Part shown: piece after piece, positions 54,061 to 64,000 of the stretch | Layout of the letters: every line of letters begins with the position of its first letter | How positions within the stretch are numbered: the stretch's first letter is position 1 | NCBI RefSeq assembly: GCF_035222275.1 | Contig: NW_026946359.1 | Location: forward strand, 5,890,001 to 5,954,000 | From: Podospora bellae-mahoneyi | Lineage: Eukaryota > Ascomycota > Sordariomycetes > Sordariales > Podosporaceae | Length of the DNA stretch: 64,000 nucleotides | Direction: 5' to 3' | Program-made: the position numbers and the translations under genes | The notes under the pieces: generated by a model | The model's input: only the letters and a program-made list of their open reading frames with translations | Told to the model about the DNA's origin: nothing | Databases searched by the model: none

Positions 54061-56154
54061 CTAATAGCTCCAAGGCCTCCTCCCCAACCTCTCGTTCTCC
54101 TCCGGCCTCCCCTCTTTGGGGATCTCAGCCTCATCCTCATTCAAATACCAACTCGGATCACCCCCTCTCTTCCCCCCCTTCGTTACAGTCTGGGTCACAC
54201 TCCACCCATTCCCCAACCACACCAGTCTATTATTCCCATCTTCCAACCCCTCATAGTCATAGTCCTCCCACCTCGGACTCCTGAGCGTCTCCAAAGCATG
54301 GAGCGTGCTCCCCGGCCATAGACCGACGATCCTATCCCCCCTTTTGTACCAGGAATGACACTTGTCCATGTAGACCGTGTTCTTGAAGTAAGCCTGGGTG
54401 TAGGACTCGAAATCGGCGACGCGTTCGGGTTTGGGCTCGATGGAGGCGTAGTCTTCTTTTTGGAGCTTGCGGATGTAAGAGGTTAGGTAGTCGACTAGGG
54501 CTTCGAGGATTTTGGTGAGGGAGCCGAAGCCGATGGCGGAGTTGGGGCCGAAGAGGAAGAAGAGGTTGGGGAAGTTGTGGGTTGTGATTGAGAGGTAAGT
54601 TTCGGGGTGGTGGAACCAGTGTTGGGATAGGGTGAGGGAGTTGCGCCCTAAGAGGGGGAAGGGGGGTGCGGTGCCGACGTTGAAGCCGGTGGCGCAGATT
54701 ATGGCGTCGAATTTATGGTGGGAAGAGGGAGAGGTGACGATGCCAGTGGGGGTGATGGATGTTATGGGGGAGGGGATCACGGTTACGTTTGGCTCGAGGA
54801 GGGAATCCAGAAATCCGGGGCCGGGGGTTACGCGACGGCAGCCGGGGGCGAAGGTGGGGATTATGAGCCGGAGTAAATCGGGGCGGGAGGAGAGTTTGGC
54901 TGTCATGGACGAGTGGAAGAAGGCTTGGGAAGAGATCTGGTCCGGGTGGGAGAGGAGGGTAGTTGACTGGATTGTGTTGCCTAGGTCTTCAAAGACTTTG
55001 CGGAATTTGAGGAAGAGTTGAGGGTCGGAGCGGAGGGTGGACTTTTGCTCTTCAGAGACTGGAAACATATCAGAGCTGGCCCAAAAGGGGGGAGGGATCG
55101 ATGGATATACATTTTGTGACCTTGGGGTCGAAGCCGAGTTCTGCCATGGCTTGGTCACCGAATTCCGGAGAAATCCACGTTGGCGAGCGCATGAAGCATT
55201 TCAGCTGGGTGCCCGGGATCTTTTGGAGCTGGGGGATGATTTGAATCGCGGAGGAGCCGTTGCCTATGACTCCGATGCGTTTGTTGCTAAAGTCATAGCT
55301 CGTGTCCCAGGCCCCAGAATGCATTATTTTGCCGGTGAAGGTGTCCAGGCCGGGGATAGAGGGCCAGGAGGGTTCGCTGAGCTGGCCGCGGGCTGTGACG
55401 AGGATGTTGGCGCTGTCGGTGAAGGTCTCGCCGGTTGTTATATTGTGGACTTTGACGTACCTTTGCCAAACGTTAGTAAGGTGATCAAACCGGAAGGGGA
55501 GGGTATTTTGTCAATCTGCTGATGCGGCGAAAGGGCAATGTCTTAACGTGCTAATGTGGAAAAGGGGGCAAAAACACAAACCATTTTTTGGCCATGTTAT
55601 CCCATTCACCACCTTCCACTCGATGACTGAGTTTGATGAATCTCATTGCCCCAAAGCGGGTAGCTACATCTTCAAGATACTCCCGTATCTCGCTACCAGG
55701 GGCATAAAGCGCGCTCCAGTTGGGGTTTGGGGCGAAGGTGTACTGATAGGAGTATGCTGTCTTTTGTTGGCTGCCATTCTTGGTGGTACGAGAGCAACTG
55801 ACTTACAAGGAACATCACAGGCCACCCCGGGATATCTATTCGCATGCCTGGACTTGTTGGACAACAGAACTTGAGATCAGGTATATGGAGGACTTACCAC
55901 ACTCCCCCAACGCCATCCGCCTTCTCATACACCACCATTTCCACATTTCTCAGTCGTTCGGGGATCCTAATCGCAGCCAGTATCCCGGAGAATCCAGCGC
56001 CAACAACGATAACTCGAAGCGGACGGAGATTTTCAACAGGTGTATCCTTCAAAACGAAAGGCCTAGACTCATGACCATTGACGCCATTGCCATTGACGCC
56101 ATTGCCATTGACGCCATGTCCATTCAACCCGTTAGGCTCCGCAGAGAGTGTCAT
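54061..56154 (-). CDS. Baeyer-Villiger type flavin monooxygenase (606 aa)
   Basis: FAD- and NADPH-dependent oxygenase that inserts oxygen next to a carbonyl; the substrate is unknown. Exons are 56154-55898, 55847-55807, 55756-55582, 55460-55111 and 55058-54061, total 1821 nt; the third donor (GTTTGT) is weak but required by the frame. The first Rossmann motif is VIVVGAGFSG (GAGFSG 52-57), followed by GVGGVWHANRYPGVACDVPS, the second (NADPH) motif VIGNGSSAIQ, the BVMO fingerprint FxGxxxHxxxW as FTGKIMHSGAW, and the ATG motif as ICATGFNVG. The N-terminus carries a Gly-Asn repeat (NGVNGNGVNG). The C-terminal half, with SWYKRGDRIVGLWPGSTLHAL, is typical of fungal BVMO-like proteins often found in secondary-metabolite or steroid/ketone degradation. 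No other pathway genes are nearby, so the role is open. Confidence 0.92.
56077..56121. repeat. 15-bp tandem repeat in a coding exon
   Basis: Three head-to-tail copies of ATTGACGCCATTGCC (the third with a substitution and rearranged end) within the first exon of the flavin monooxygenase, coding the repeated NGVNG block on the minus strand. The copy number keeps the reading frame, so length variants are expected among strains. Confidence 0.85.
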
Positions 56155-56893
56155 TGTATGATATAGAAGGTTTCAAAACAAACCAAGGTACCTTGAGCAG
56201 AGATCATCGACAAAAGCCACAATACAATCAACAACGCACAAGACACCATCTATATAAACTAGACTTCCATCCTTTGAGTGGGTGTCCTCATATATCCCTA
56301 CATATATCCACCACCAACACCCAACACGCAGAAGCATATCCGACAGTTAGGTTCGGTACACAGGTTACACAACCGGTGACCCTTACATAAACACGATCAA
56401 ACTATTGATGCGTCCCCATAACCAACATGGTGTGGCAACCAATGGAACTTGTGGGTGGTCCTATATGCTTGGGATACCAACGGCCCAAAATGCTTCCTCA
56501 TCATTGTGCCGAACAGTGCGTGACAGGTGATATGTCACCACCACCTTCATAGTCGTGCGGAGTAATGAGGAGGTGAGGGGCCCTCGATCCATCAAAACTC
56601 GGCAGTCAATATCGTGCCGGCAACAGACAGCCGGGAATAAGCAAGCTTGCCACATGTAGTTGGAGACAAGGCTGGTACAAATATTCTTCAATTCCTCTCT
56701 AGCTATGTACTTTTGCTTTTTCTTGCTCTATAATCCAACATCGTCAAGACTCGAGGTCGTTGACGGGTAACTCCAGGCTCTCCTGAACAGAACAAAAAAC
56801 AAAGGGTATCGATGCCTGCTAAGAACAAATTGCAAAGGAAAGAAATGGCGGGTGTAACGTATCAGTCAGAGCAGCGCAAGGCACGCATCATCA
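56155..56893. other. intergenic region, monooxygenase promoter side
   Basis: 739 bases with no supported gene. It carries the promoter and 5' UTR of the monooxygenase (minus) at its left end and the 3' UTR of the CCCH gene at its right end. Confidence 0.45.
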
Positions 56894-58429
56894 TCATAGT
56901 TCGATGAAGTCCTTTTGCTCAGTGAAATCGAGACCACCAGTCTCATCCTCGCCAATGAACTCGTCAACCTCGTCCGAGTCCACATCATAGTCGTCGATAG
57001 ACTCCCCATCGTCGTCGCTTGAAACATCCTCCATCTCTACGTCTTCGCTCTTGGAGCTCGACGCTTTGCGAAGGACGCTTGCCCTCTCTCGATGGGGGAG
57101 CTTACAACCCCGGATCTTACACGTGCCTGTGTTGCTAAAATCGGGGCACTCAAACACATGCCGCTCGGGGCATTCTGCACCTCCTTCGCAGTAGCCGTAG
57201 AAGCCAAAGGAGCGACATACCGGGGCAGCTGTAGACACTTTCACGTGAGCATACTTGCAATCAGACTTGGTGCAGCTATCTCGAGCATAGTGCAAACAGG
57301 CTGGGGTGCGCTCGGGGGTGGGGTCATGGGAGAGATCGCAATCATCGCCGTTGGGGCAGCCGCCCAGCAAAAAGTCTTTGCAGATGGCAACCTTGTGGGG
57401 GTCGTGGGTATACCGGCACTGGGGGCCTTTGGCGCAGGAGCCTACAAGCATGTTAGATCGTTTCGCTGGGCTTACCGAACACCAATCAGGGTGACTTGGT
57501 CCACGGCGTCGGTCGAAGAATATAGAGTTACCCATCATCGAAAACTGTTTGCAAGGCACGTTGACTTTCTTCACGGTGCCAGATTGCCTGGATATGCTGT
57601 AAGTCAGCGGTCACACTTGACGGCTCGGGAAGACATACCGCTGGGCCTTGACAACGCCATGCCGATACAGGTTGCCGTTCTTGCTTCTGTAAAACTTGAC
57701 ACCGCCAACCACGGCCATCTTGGGGGTTGCCTTTGCCGAGTTTCCATCGCCTGCGCTGGGATAAGTGACTTCTCCGTCTCCAGTTGAACACGAGCTTGAC
57801 GCACCGGGAACCTTGACAAGCTTGCTGCCTTGTTTCGTCACGGTGAATTGGATGCCGTCAACGGTGATAACATATTTGCCGGCGGTTTTCTGATGGTTAG
57901 CTGTCTCATAGCCTCCATTGTTTGCCATTCGGTTGAGATGACCGATCAACTTGGCGCGCTCTTGTCTGTTTTTCGCGGCGAGTTGCTGTTGCCTAGTTTG
58001 TTCCATTGCCTGGCGACGTGACGGTGCTTCCTGCTGGTAGACCGAGGAGTTGATGATCTGAAGATGGCGGTCATTCTTGTGGACCCAAGAACTGGTAGAG
58101 GTATCTGATGAAGCTCCGAGATCGTTGACAGATCTACTTGACGGAGAGGCGCCATTCAAAACCAGAGTCCTGTTACGATGGACAGGCCTCGGGGCACCAT
58201 GGTAACCACGGTACGGATGTCCGCGGTGGGATCCTCGGTAGTACCCTGTATCTTTGGGAAAATCAATATCGGTGCGGCGGGCACTCTTCGAGTCGATGGA
58301 CATACGGTGCTGGGCTCGGAAGGGCGGGGGAGGGATGAGGCCGGCCTGCTGATTCTTGTGTCGATTAACGCGACTGGCCAGGCGAGCGATCCTCTCCATG
58401 ACCTCGCGGTCCTCGGCAGAGGTTGACAT
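56894..58429 (-). CDS. CCCH zinc-finger protein, ZC3H3-like, five fingers (467 aa)
   Basis: Exons are 58429-57639, 57596-57532 and 57441-56894, all GT/AG with a CTAAC branch before exon 3; total 1404 nt. Start is MSTSAEDREVMERI; the longer frame starts with TTG. The first 260 residues are basic and disordered with YRGSHRGHPYRGYHG and a conserved KYVITVDGIQFTVTKQGSKL block. Then five CCCH fingers follow from residue 279 to about 405: C-x8-C-x5-C-x3-H, C-x7-C-x5-C-x3-H, C-x7-C-x4-C-x3-H, C-x8-C-x5-C-x3-H and C-x8-C-x4-C-x3-H. The first finger is only complete after splicing exon 2 to exon 3. An acidic tail ends the protein. This five-finger layout is that of the human ZC3H3/Smicl and fission yeast Red5-like proteins, which act in nuclear mRNA polyadenylation/export or RNA decay. 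Confidence 0.9.
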
Positions 58430-59074
58430 GTTGTCGGAGGTATCACGTGTAGTGTATATTTCAAGGCTGTGATAATCCGCGGCTAGTACCAGCAAGAGTC
58501 GAAAGTTGTACGCAAAAGCAAAGTTGCGGTGATGGTCGAGAATGCGAATTCAAGTGGGATGAAGAGGGAAAGAAATCGGTGCACAGGGCAAGCGGGGAAT
58601 TGTGGCCCAGCCAAATGGCGCTAAGAGCGGCCAATGGGTTCTCGGGGTTGAGTGGCAACTGCCGCTGCCCTTGCGTCATCAACCGAGCGCGAGACTGATA
58701 AGAGCACGAAATATGATGATAAGCCCTGGAAGTTTCAAAGAGTAGCCGTAGTAACCTTTGCTGCGTGGGAGCTTTACTGCGATGTGAAAAAGGCTGTTGC
58801 TGGAGAGTCGAGGATAACAAGGCTTGGAGCAACCCGATCCGTTGATCTCGGATCCGCATTTGTCCAGGGATTCCCAGCAGACAAAAGCCGCTAGAACCGC
58901 CCCACTTTCATCGCTACCGCTACCACTACAGCAGCGCGTGCTTACCTCAGTGGCTGCCCAGGCAGGTCCTTGAATTCAAGCATCTTCTTTGTCTCGACAT
59001 TCGAGACCATCAGTTCTTGCGACATCTCACCGCAGGCAGCAAACACGATTATTCCAACTACATCATAAGAAGCC
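58430..59074. promoter_or_regulatory. divergent promoter, CCCH gene / TFIIF-beta
   Basis: 645 bases between two divergent ATGs, both belonging to RNA-polymerase-II-related genes (a nuclear mRNA-processing zinc-finger protein and a general transcription factor). Small frames inside are not gene-like. Confidence 0.45.
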
Positions 59075-60317
59075 ATGGCTGGATTTATCAAGACTGAGGA
59101 GCAGAAGCCAGTCAAGGCTGAGCCCGACGCGGCCAACGGCTCGCCGTTCATGGAGGACCTGCTTGACGAGTCGGCCGATCTCGAGTTCTACGACAAGTTT
59201 AAAGACTCTGCCGACACGTACGATAGGATGTACCTGGCGCGTCTCCCCAGTTATCTATGGGAAGCTTGGTCGAAACTGGATGACGATGATGAGATCGAAA
59301 TTGGCAAGATTCGACAGTTCCAGGACAAGGACGGCAAAATGGTTGGTGTCCCTCTACTGCGCTGTCTCTCGCACTTTTATTGACATCTTCTGGTAACAGC
59401 AACTCCAGATGCTCCTTCACTCTAATATTCAGCCACATCAAGAACTTCCCAAGGAGTACAATCTCGATGTCCACAACCCCGACGTTCACAACACCTTCGT
59501 CTTCACCGAGCAGGATCTAGGCAGCTACGCGGCCAAGAACAAGGAGAGGGCAAAGGCGTTGGCTGCCGGTATCCCGGCTCATCTTTTGCGTCAGCAACAG
59601 CAAAAGCAGTCAGGAGAGTCATCGGACCGAGGGAGAAGAAGCGGCCCATATACGCGGAAGGCGATTCCAAGTGAGCAGCCCCGCTCTTTCCTTGTAGTTT
59701 TTGTTCCTAACCTTTGTTTGCAGAGAAAACCAGAATTGCTGGCAGAATCAAGCACGAAGTACTTTGCACGCCCGCCGCCAACCCCGAGACCGAAAGATTT
59801 CTGTTCTCTCGCACGAAGAAGACGCAAGAAACGAAGAAGGAAGTTAAGGTGTACGAGGCTGGTACCAACCCTCGAGGCTTGTCTGGAGACAAGGAGTGGG
59901 CTGGATATCTCGTATGTTTTCTTCGATGGCGCCCTTTAACTTGCCGCATCGCTAACAACCTCACAGAAAGTTACCGAAAAACCCACCAAGGCCAAGAAGA
60001 TGGAGAACAAGACCGCGCGCTGGCCCGAGAATCAGCTCCTCGATGCCATCGCCGAATGCTTCGGCCGCCACAGGTTCTGGTCTATCAAGGCTATCCGCGC
60101 CGTCATCCCACAGCCAGAGGTTTATTTGCGAGAAACTCTCGAGAAGATTGCTGTGCTTCATCGTTCTGGGTCTTTTGCCAACCACTGGGAATTAAAGGCA
60201 GAGTACAAGAGCATGCTCAAGACGGCGCAGCCGGAGGACGGTGCGGCCGCTCCACCACCCGATAACAACATTAGCGACGAAGAGGACGAGGACATCAAGA
60301 TGGAGGATGTGATTTAG
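59075..60317 (+). CDS. TFG2: TFIIF small subunit (RAP30/Tfg2), 358 aa
   Basis: General transcription factor IIF-beta, which escorts RNA polymerase II to the preinitiation complex with the alpha subunit. Exons are 59075-59341, 59400-59670, 59724-59911 and 59967-60317, total 1077 nt; the first donor is GTTGGT, weaker than usual. The N-terminal dimerisation domain runs about 30-140 with DLEFYDKFKDSADTYDRMYLARLPSYLWEAW and QLQMLLHSNIQP. A linker is rich in QQQQKQS and ends in RTKKTQETKKE. The winged-helix domain near the C-terminus is WPENQLLDAIAECFGRHRFWSIKAIRAV and QPEVYLRETLEKIAVLHRSG, ending with an acidic tail (SDEEDEDIKMEDVI). All features fit fungal Tfg2. It is divergent from the CCCH gene. 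Confidence 0.95.
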
Positions 60318-60937
60318 GAAAGACATGAACGGTCAAGACGACACGGAGGATTTGTATAAACAGCCCTGGGAGATGGGAACTGGAGAAAGAGGTTTCGATC
60401 TTCAACGGCAGCAAAATCTCGCCGTCGCTGCCGCCTCAAGGACGCAAGGCGCCGTCCTTAGGCACGCAAGTATGGGTAGAGAAAAATGAAAACGAGTGAT
60501 ACCCCTGAGGTGAGGAGAAGGAGTGGGTCTGTTTTTTGTCTGCTTTGTACATTAATGCTGAAAGGGCGGGGGAGGGTGACACTTGGGCGTTTGTTGGGTT
60601 TGGCAGCGAACAGCTGCATGCCTTTGAACAAGGCAAACACACAGAATAGAGATATCTGGCATGGATAACACCAAGCGTGTGTTATGAAAAGTAACCATGT
60701 AATCCAAGTGGGGTCAAAGGCTTTTTGAGTGTGTCTATAAATTGATCAACCCGTTTCCCGCTTTACATGCAGGCCAGGCTTGATTCTGCCGTCATCTCGC
60801 ATTTGCTGCACATACAACGTCTACTGACTGACTACCTAAAACACCTTGTTTTTTTGTTTCGTTCTGAATGTTTTTCTCTTCACAATACCCAAGAAACTTT
60901 CACCGCAACCATATACCCCGCATTTTGTCTGGAGAAA
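60318..60937. other. intergenic spacer
   Basis: 620 bases between TFIIF-beta and the HAD phosphatase, both on the plus strand. It holds the TFIIF-beta 3' UTR and the promoter of the next gene. An in-frame ATG at 60767 extends the HAD reading frame by 57 codons, but the added sequence is not family-like and more likely 5' UTR. Confidence 0.4.
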
Positions 60938-61837
60938 ATGGCAGGCATAATCATCCTCGACTTTGACGGCACCATCACGACTGCTGACACGATCAACACC
61001 CTGGCTTCATTGCCGACATCTCACCACCCGGGGGAAGTGACGGAGGGGCATGAGAAGCTGTGGGAGGAGATTGTGGAGGGGTATGTGGCTGATCATGCGG
61101 AGCACACCAAGAATTATGTGCCCGAGGCCAAAGGGAGGACCACACTGGGGCAGGAGTTGGAGTATCTTGAGAGTTTGAGGGGGCCGGAGGGGGTGTCGAT
61201 TGGGAGGGTTAGTCGGGGATCACTTTTTGCAAACCTTAAAGAGGAGGACTTTCGGGTGTTTGGGCAGAGGATCGTGGAGAATGGGCGGGGAAGGGAGGGA
61301 GAAGAGGAGAGGGTGGTTTTGAGGAGGGGGTTCAAGGAGTTTGTGGGACGGTGTCGAGAGAATGGCTGGGAGATTGGGGTTGTGAGTGTGAATTGGAGTC
61401 GGGATTTTATCATGGGGGTTATAAGTGAGCAGTGCGGTGGGTTGGATGGGGTTAAGGTGGTGGCGAATGGGATTAGATACCCAGAGGGGACGATTGAAGG
61501 GCCGAAGGAGCTGGGGAGGGAGGTGATGATGACGGCGGGGGATAAATTGAGGGGGATGGAGTTGTTGTCAAAGGAAGGAGGGGAGAGGAAACGGGTGGTG
61601 TATTTTGGGGATTCGACCACGGATTTGGCTTGCTTGGTGGAGGCGGATTTGGGGGTTGTGGTTGCTGATGAGGAGGAGGGGAAGTTGTTGGTTACGTTGA
61701 GGAGGATTGGGTATGGGGTGCCGCATGTGGGGGGGGAGTATAGGAGAGAAAAAGATGGGAAGAAACAGGGGATGGTGTGGGCGAGGGATTTCGAGGAGCT
61801 CATGAGGAGTGGTGTGGTTGAGGGGCTGCGGAGGTGA
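60938..61837 (+). CDS. HAD-superfamily phosphatase (299 aa)
   Basis: A soluble hydrolase of the phosphoserine-phosphatase-like HAD class, probably acting on a small phosphorylated metabolite. The start is set at MAGIIILDFDGT because the catalytic motif I (DFDGT, D8 and D10) normally sits within ten residues of the N-terminus; the ATG at 60767 would add 57 unlikely residues. Motif II is VSVNWS (S150), K203 in AGDKL is a candidate motif III, and motif IV is GDSTTD (224-229) in VVYFGDSTTDLACLVEADLG. An alpha-helical cap lies between motifs I and II (KLWEEIVEGYVADH). No signal or membrane segment. One exon. Strong G-rich codon bias in the second half matches the neighbours. The substrate cannot be read from sequence. 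Confidence 0.88.
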   Translation: MAGIIILDFDGTITTADTINTLASLPTSHHPGEVTEGHEKLWEEIVEGYVADHAEHTKNYVPEAKGRTTLGQELEYLESLRGPEGVSIGRVSRGSLFANLKEEDFRVFGQRIVENGRGREGEEERVVLRRGFKEFVGRCRENGWEIGVVSVNWSRDFIMGVISEQCGGLDGVKVVANGIRYPEGTIEGPKELGREVMMTAGDKLRGMELLSKEGGERKRVVYFGDSTTDLACLVEADLGVVVADEEEGKLLVTLRRIGYGVPHVGGEYRREKDGKKQGMVWARDFEELMRSGVVEGLRR

Positions 61838-62464
61838 GGTGGTGATGTTGAAGGTGAAGGTGTCAATAGATAAAATATTCGGCCGTGATGAAAATGCGGG
61901 AACTGAATGTTGAAAATGTGTCAATGTCTCACACCACAGTTGGTGTTGAAGGCAACTGGAATGTGAGCCATCCAACTTCCATAATATCTCCCTGCTGCTT
62001 CCATGACAAGAAAAACCCTTTCAATGCCTCCACAAAAAGTCCCACAACAACCAAAGAATCTCACCTCGCCATCTCCTTACGGGCTTAATTGTGGGCGTTT
62101 GCTCGCTCCTAGCGCCGATAACCGACAAAGGGACCCTATCACTTATCACATCGTCCAACAGTCAGAACAGGCGAAACAACAAGAGCTTCAATGCCTCCCT
62201 TGGATGGACACATCATCCACCCAGAATATTCCACCAAAAGCCACATGTTGATACCTCAGACTGCTGCACCTTAATACCTGCCCACGAAGCCAGCGCAGAA
62301 ACAACCTTCAACTAGCCCACCGCCTCAACCAAACTCCCTTATCTGGGGCAAATCCAACGGCCACACACACACGCACACACACACACACACGCCGTCCGTC
62401 ATAACACCTTCTCACTTTTTTTTTGGACTTCATGTCACCCCACACATCACCACAACAAACGATA
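61838..62464. other. intergenic region with a CA microsatellite
   Basis: 627 bases between two plus-strand genes; carries the 3' UTR of the HAD gene and the promoter of the next. A CA repeat at 62362-62390 is the only clear texture. An in-frame ATG at 62432 would extend the next protein by 11 residues. Confidence 0.4.
62362..62390. repeat. CA microsatellite
   Basis: A 29-base CA dinucleotide tract with one G interruption, 75 bases upstream of the start codon of the MCFHKR-type gene, so probably in its promoter or 5' UTR. Confidence 0.8.
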
Positions 62465-63510
62465 ATGTGCTTCCACAAACGCATCCTCTTCGCCTGCAGC
62501 CACTACGCCTGGCTCACGACGCCCGAAGCGACGATTCCTTGCGAGGTCGAGAGGAGGTTTCTAAGGGGTGGGATGCCCGAGTCTGATAATGATAACGAGA
62601 ATGAGACTATGAGTGAGACTGGAGGTGGTTTTGACAAGCAAAATCTGCTGCCGGAGGAGGGGTGTAACCAAATGTGGTCTCATGGGTTTCACACCGTCAA
62701 GGTTGGGGAGGATTGCAGAAGTTGTGCGTACAAACGAAGGAGGAAGGAGTCGATGATCGGGGAGGTGAAAGAGGTTATCAAGAGCTTGAGGGTGAACTTG
62801 GAGAGGATAACGACGGGTGCGGAGCTGGGGCAGGAAATTGGTGATGAGGAGAACAACAGTTTTGACGAGGAAGATGATTGGGGTTTGACTGTGAGAAGTA
62901 AAAATTCTGACTCGACGAGGAATTCAGCCGGGACGACGGGGTTTAAGTTGACGTCTTCGCCTGGGGGGTCGAGTGAGACTACGGGTACGGGTGATACTTC
63001 ACTGTCACTGGATGGTGAGAGGGATCATGGGTTGGTGAAAGAGCCTCTGCTGGGAAGGGATGACGGTGATGATGATGATGATGGTGAGAGGAAGCACGAA
63101 AGGATGGAAGAGGTAAGCTTTGTGTATGACCCCCAGCGGTGCGCCTTGGTGTTTTATCCTGCTGTCGCTGCTGTTGGGGTGTGAGAGTTGAGCAAGGCTG
63201 CGGGTTTTTTTTTTTTCGAGAGGACAGGAGGCTAAATGAACGGCAGGCAATCATGAAGAGAAGGGACCAGATGAGAAAGAGTGAGCTATTTGTTGACGGG
63301 ATGGAGATTGCGTCGACAATACCAGGAAATCTGAGGAGAGAGTGGAGAGAGAAGTGGCGCGAGACGGGTAATTGTGGGTATGAGCATGATTACAATAGGA
63401 AGTTGATGACAGGGAGGAGGGAGCCGCTTTTGCCCATGTTGGTTTCTATTCGACGACGGCGGCAGATATTGTTGGGAACTGGGTTTGACAGCTCGGTAAG
63501 AAGAGAATAA
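62465..63510 (+). CDS. MCFHKR-type conserved fungal protein (311 aa, two exons)
   Basis: The protein begins MCFHKRILFACSHYAWLTTP and later has CNQMWSHGFHTVKVGEDCRSCAYKRRR, a set of Cys/His pairs (C2, H4, C11, H13, C66-like, H, C, C) that resembles a small zinc site seen in a fungal family of unknown function; the name is from the first residues only. A central stretch is acidic and Ser/Thr-rich (DGDDDDDGERKH). Without splicing the frame stops at 63184. A GTAAGC donor at 63113 and an AG acceptor at 63221-63222 after a long T run join the ORF to a second exon (63223-63510) rich in Arg/Lys/Met that ends GTGFDSSVRRE; this keeps the frame (total 936 nt). The second exon's composition (RRLNERQAIMKRRDQMRK) is helical and basic. 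Intron use needs RNA evidence. Confidence 0.7.
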
Positions 63511-63940
63511 GGCTTTGGGAGGTGGCGCAACATTGATCATGGTGTGCGCGAAACGGTTTTGCATTGCTGGCGTTCGGTGGAGCGGGTTTTCGTGCTCGAG
63601 AAACCTGGATTCCTATATTTCCTATGGTAACTTTTTGGATTTACGGCGTACAAGGGAAAATTTGGCTCGAGCCCATGGACAGGGGTAGGTTGGCAATATA
63701 TCGACATTTCAATGTCTAATGAAATAATCTTTAAGAAGTGAAGCTATCGCCAAATCCCAAACAGGAAAACAATAAATGATGTGGCCCGTGCACATCCCGC
63801 CAAACCGGCGCTGATCCGCCGCTCCACCTGACAAAGCTCGGCACCCAGCTTAAGCTCCATCAGCCCCGAGTCCGCTGCAACCTCCAACCCGCCACCTCTG
63901 TTATAACGCGGGGAAGATCACCAATTCGACCGGACTGACC
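63511..63940. other. intergenic spacer
   Basis: 430 bases between the MCFHKR-type gene and the partial gene at the right edge. No gene is seen. The right part is C-rich and likely the 5' UTR/promoter of the partial gene. Confidence 0.4.
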
Positions 63941-64000
63941 ATGCCATGGAGTCCAGGGTCCTCTTCGGCGCCGTCAGGCGGCAAAGACGACATTAAATCA
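63941..64000 (+). CDS. 5' fragment of a gene cut by the window end, possibly LCL3-like
   Basis: An ATG at 63941 opens a frame of 20 codons that is still open at the window end. It begins MPWSPGSSS and continues with a Gly/Lys/Asp segment. The MPW-(S/P)-xGSSS start resembles the N-terminus of fungal LCL3-type probable endonucleases (staphylococcal-nuclease fold), but 20 residues cannot prove this. A competing ATG two codons downstream in another frame stops after 16 codons. Confidence 0.35.
   Translation, partial: MPWSPGSSSAPSGGKDDIKS

Noticed and set aside
1-64000. CRISPR array, origin or bacterial operon
   Set aside because: No regularly spaced repeats were seen, and spliceosomal introns plus eukaryotic housekeeping genes show this is nuclear fungal DNA.

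Overview
This is a nuclear segment of a filamentous ascomycete. Genes are dense, intron-poor or carry short introns (about 50-60 nt, GTATGT/GTAAGT donors, CTAAC branch points), and proteins such as the MCFHKR-type zinc-site protein and the DSF2/Nif1-like Sel1 protein have a Sordariomycete look. A Sordariales relative of Podospora or Chaetomium is my best guess; it is an inference from codon use, intron style and protein wording, not a measured placement.

Left part (1-38.4 kb) is conserved housekeeping DNA. In order: a Sel1-repeat DSF2/Nif1-like cell-cycle/septation protein (minus, six exons), an intron-containing tRNA-Ile(AAU), a 762-residue proline-rich protein with an HTH-like N-terminus, UTP12/DIP2 (minus) divergent from ARPC2, a membrane-anchored bZIP protein isolated in the middle of two long gene-free stretches (14.0-18.1 and 20.0-28.9 kb), NOC4 divergent from ATP4, a ketopantoate-reductase-like protein, a PDCD5-family protein, COQ4 divergent from a SET-domain lysine methyltransferase. 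UTP12 and NOC4 are both small-subunit-processome proteins; ATP4, COQ4 and probably the PanE-like protein are mitochondrial.

Middle-right part (38.4-56.2 kb) looks accessory: a dead 1.94-kb Fot1/Pogo-type DNA transposon with perfect 30-bp inverted repeats, a 153-residue cysteine-rich secreted protein right beside it, an orphan 702-residue protein, a second small secreted protein, a very large (2196 residue) secreted protein that joins a complete GH55 beta-1,3-glucanase module to a subtilisin-like S8 module plus a cysteine-rich tail, and a Baeyer-Villiger type flavin monooxygenase. The GH55-S8 chimera, whose protease half lacks the usual catalytic Asp motif, is the most unusual thing in the window.

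Right end (56.2-64 kb) returns to conserved genes: a five-finger CCCH protein of the ZC3H3 type, divergent from TFIIF-beta (TFG2), a HAD phosphatase, an MCFHKR-type hypothetical, and the first 20 codons of a gene that resembles LCL3. Gene models below were spliced by eye; in each spliced multi-exon model the summed coding length is a multiple of three.
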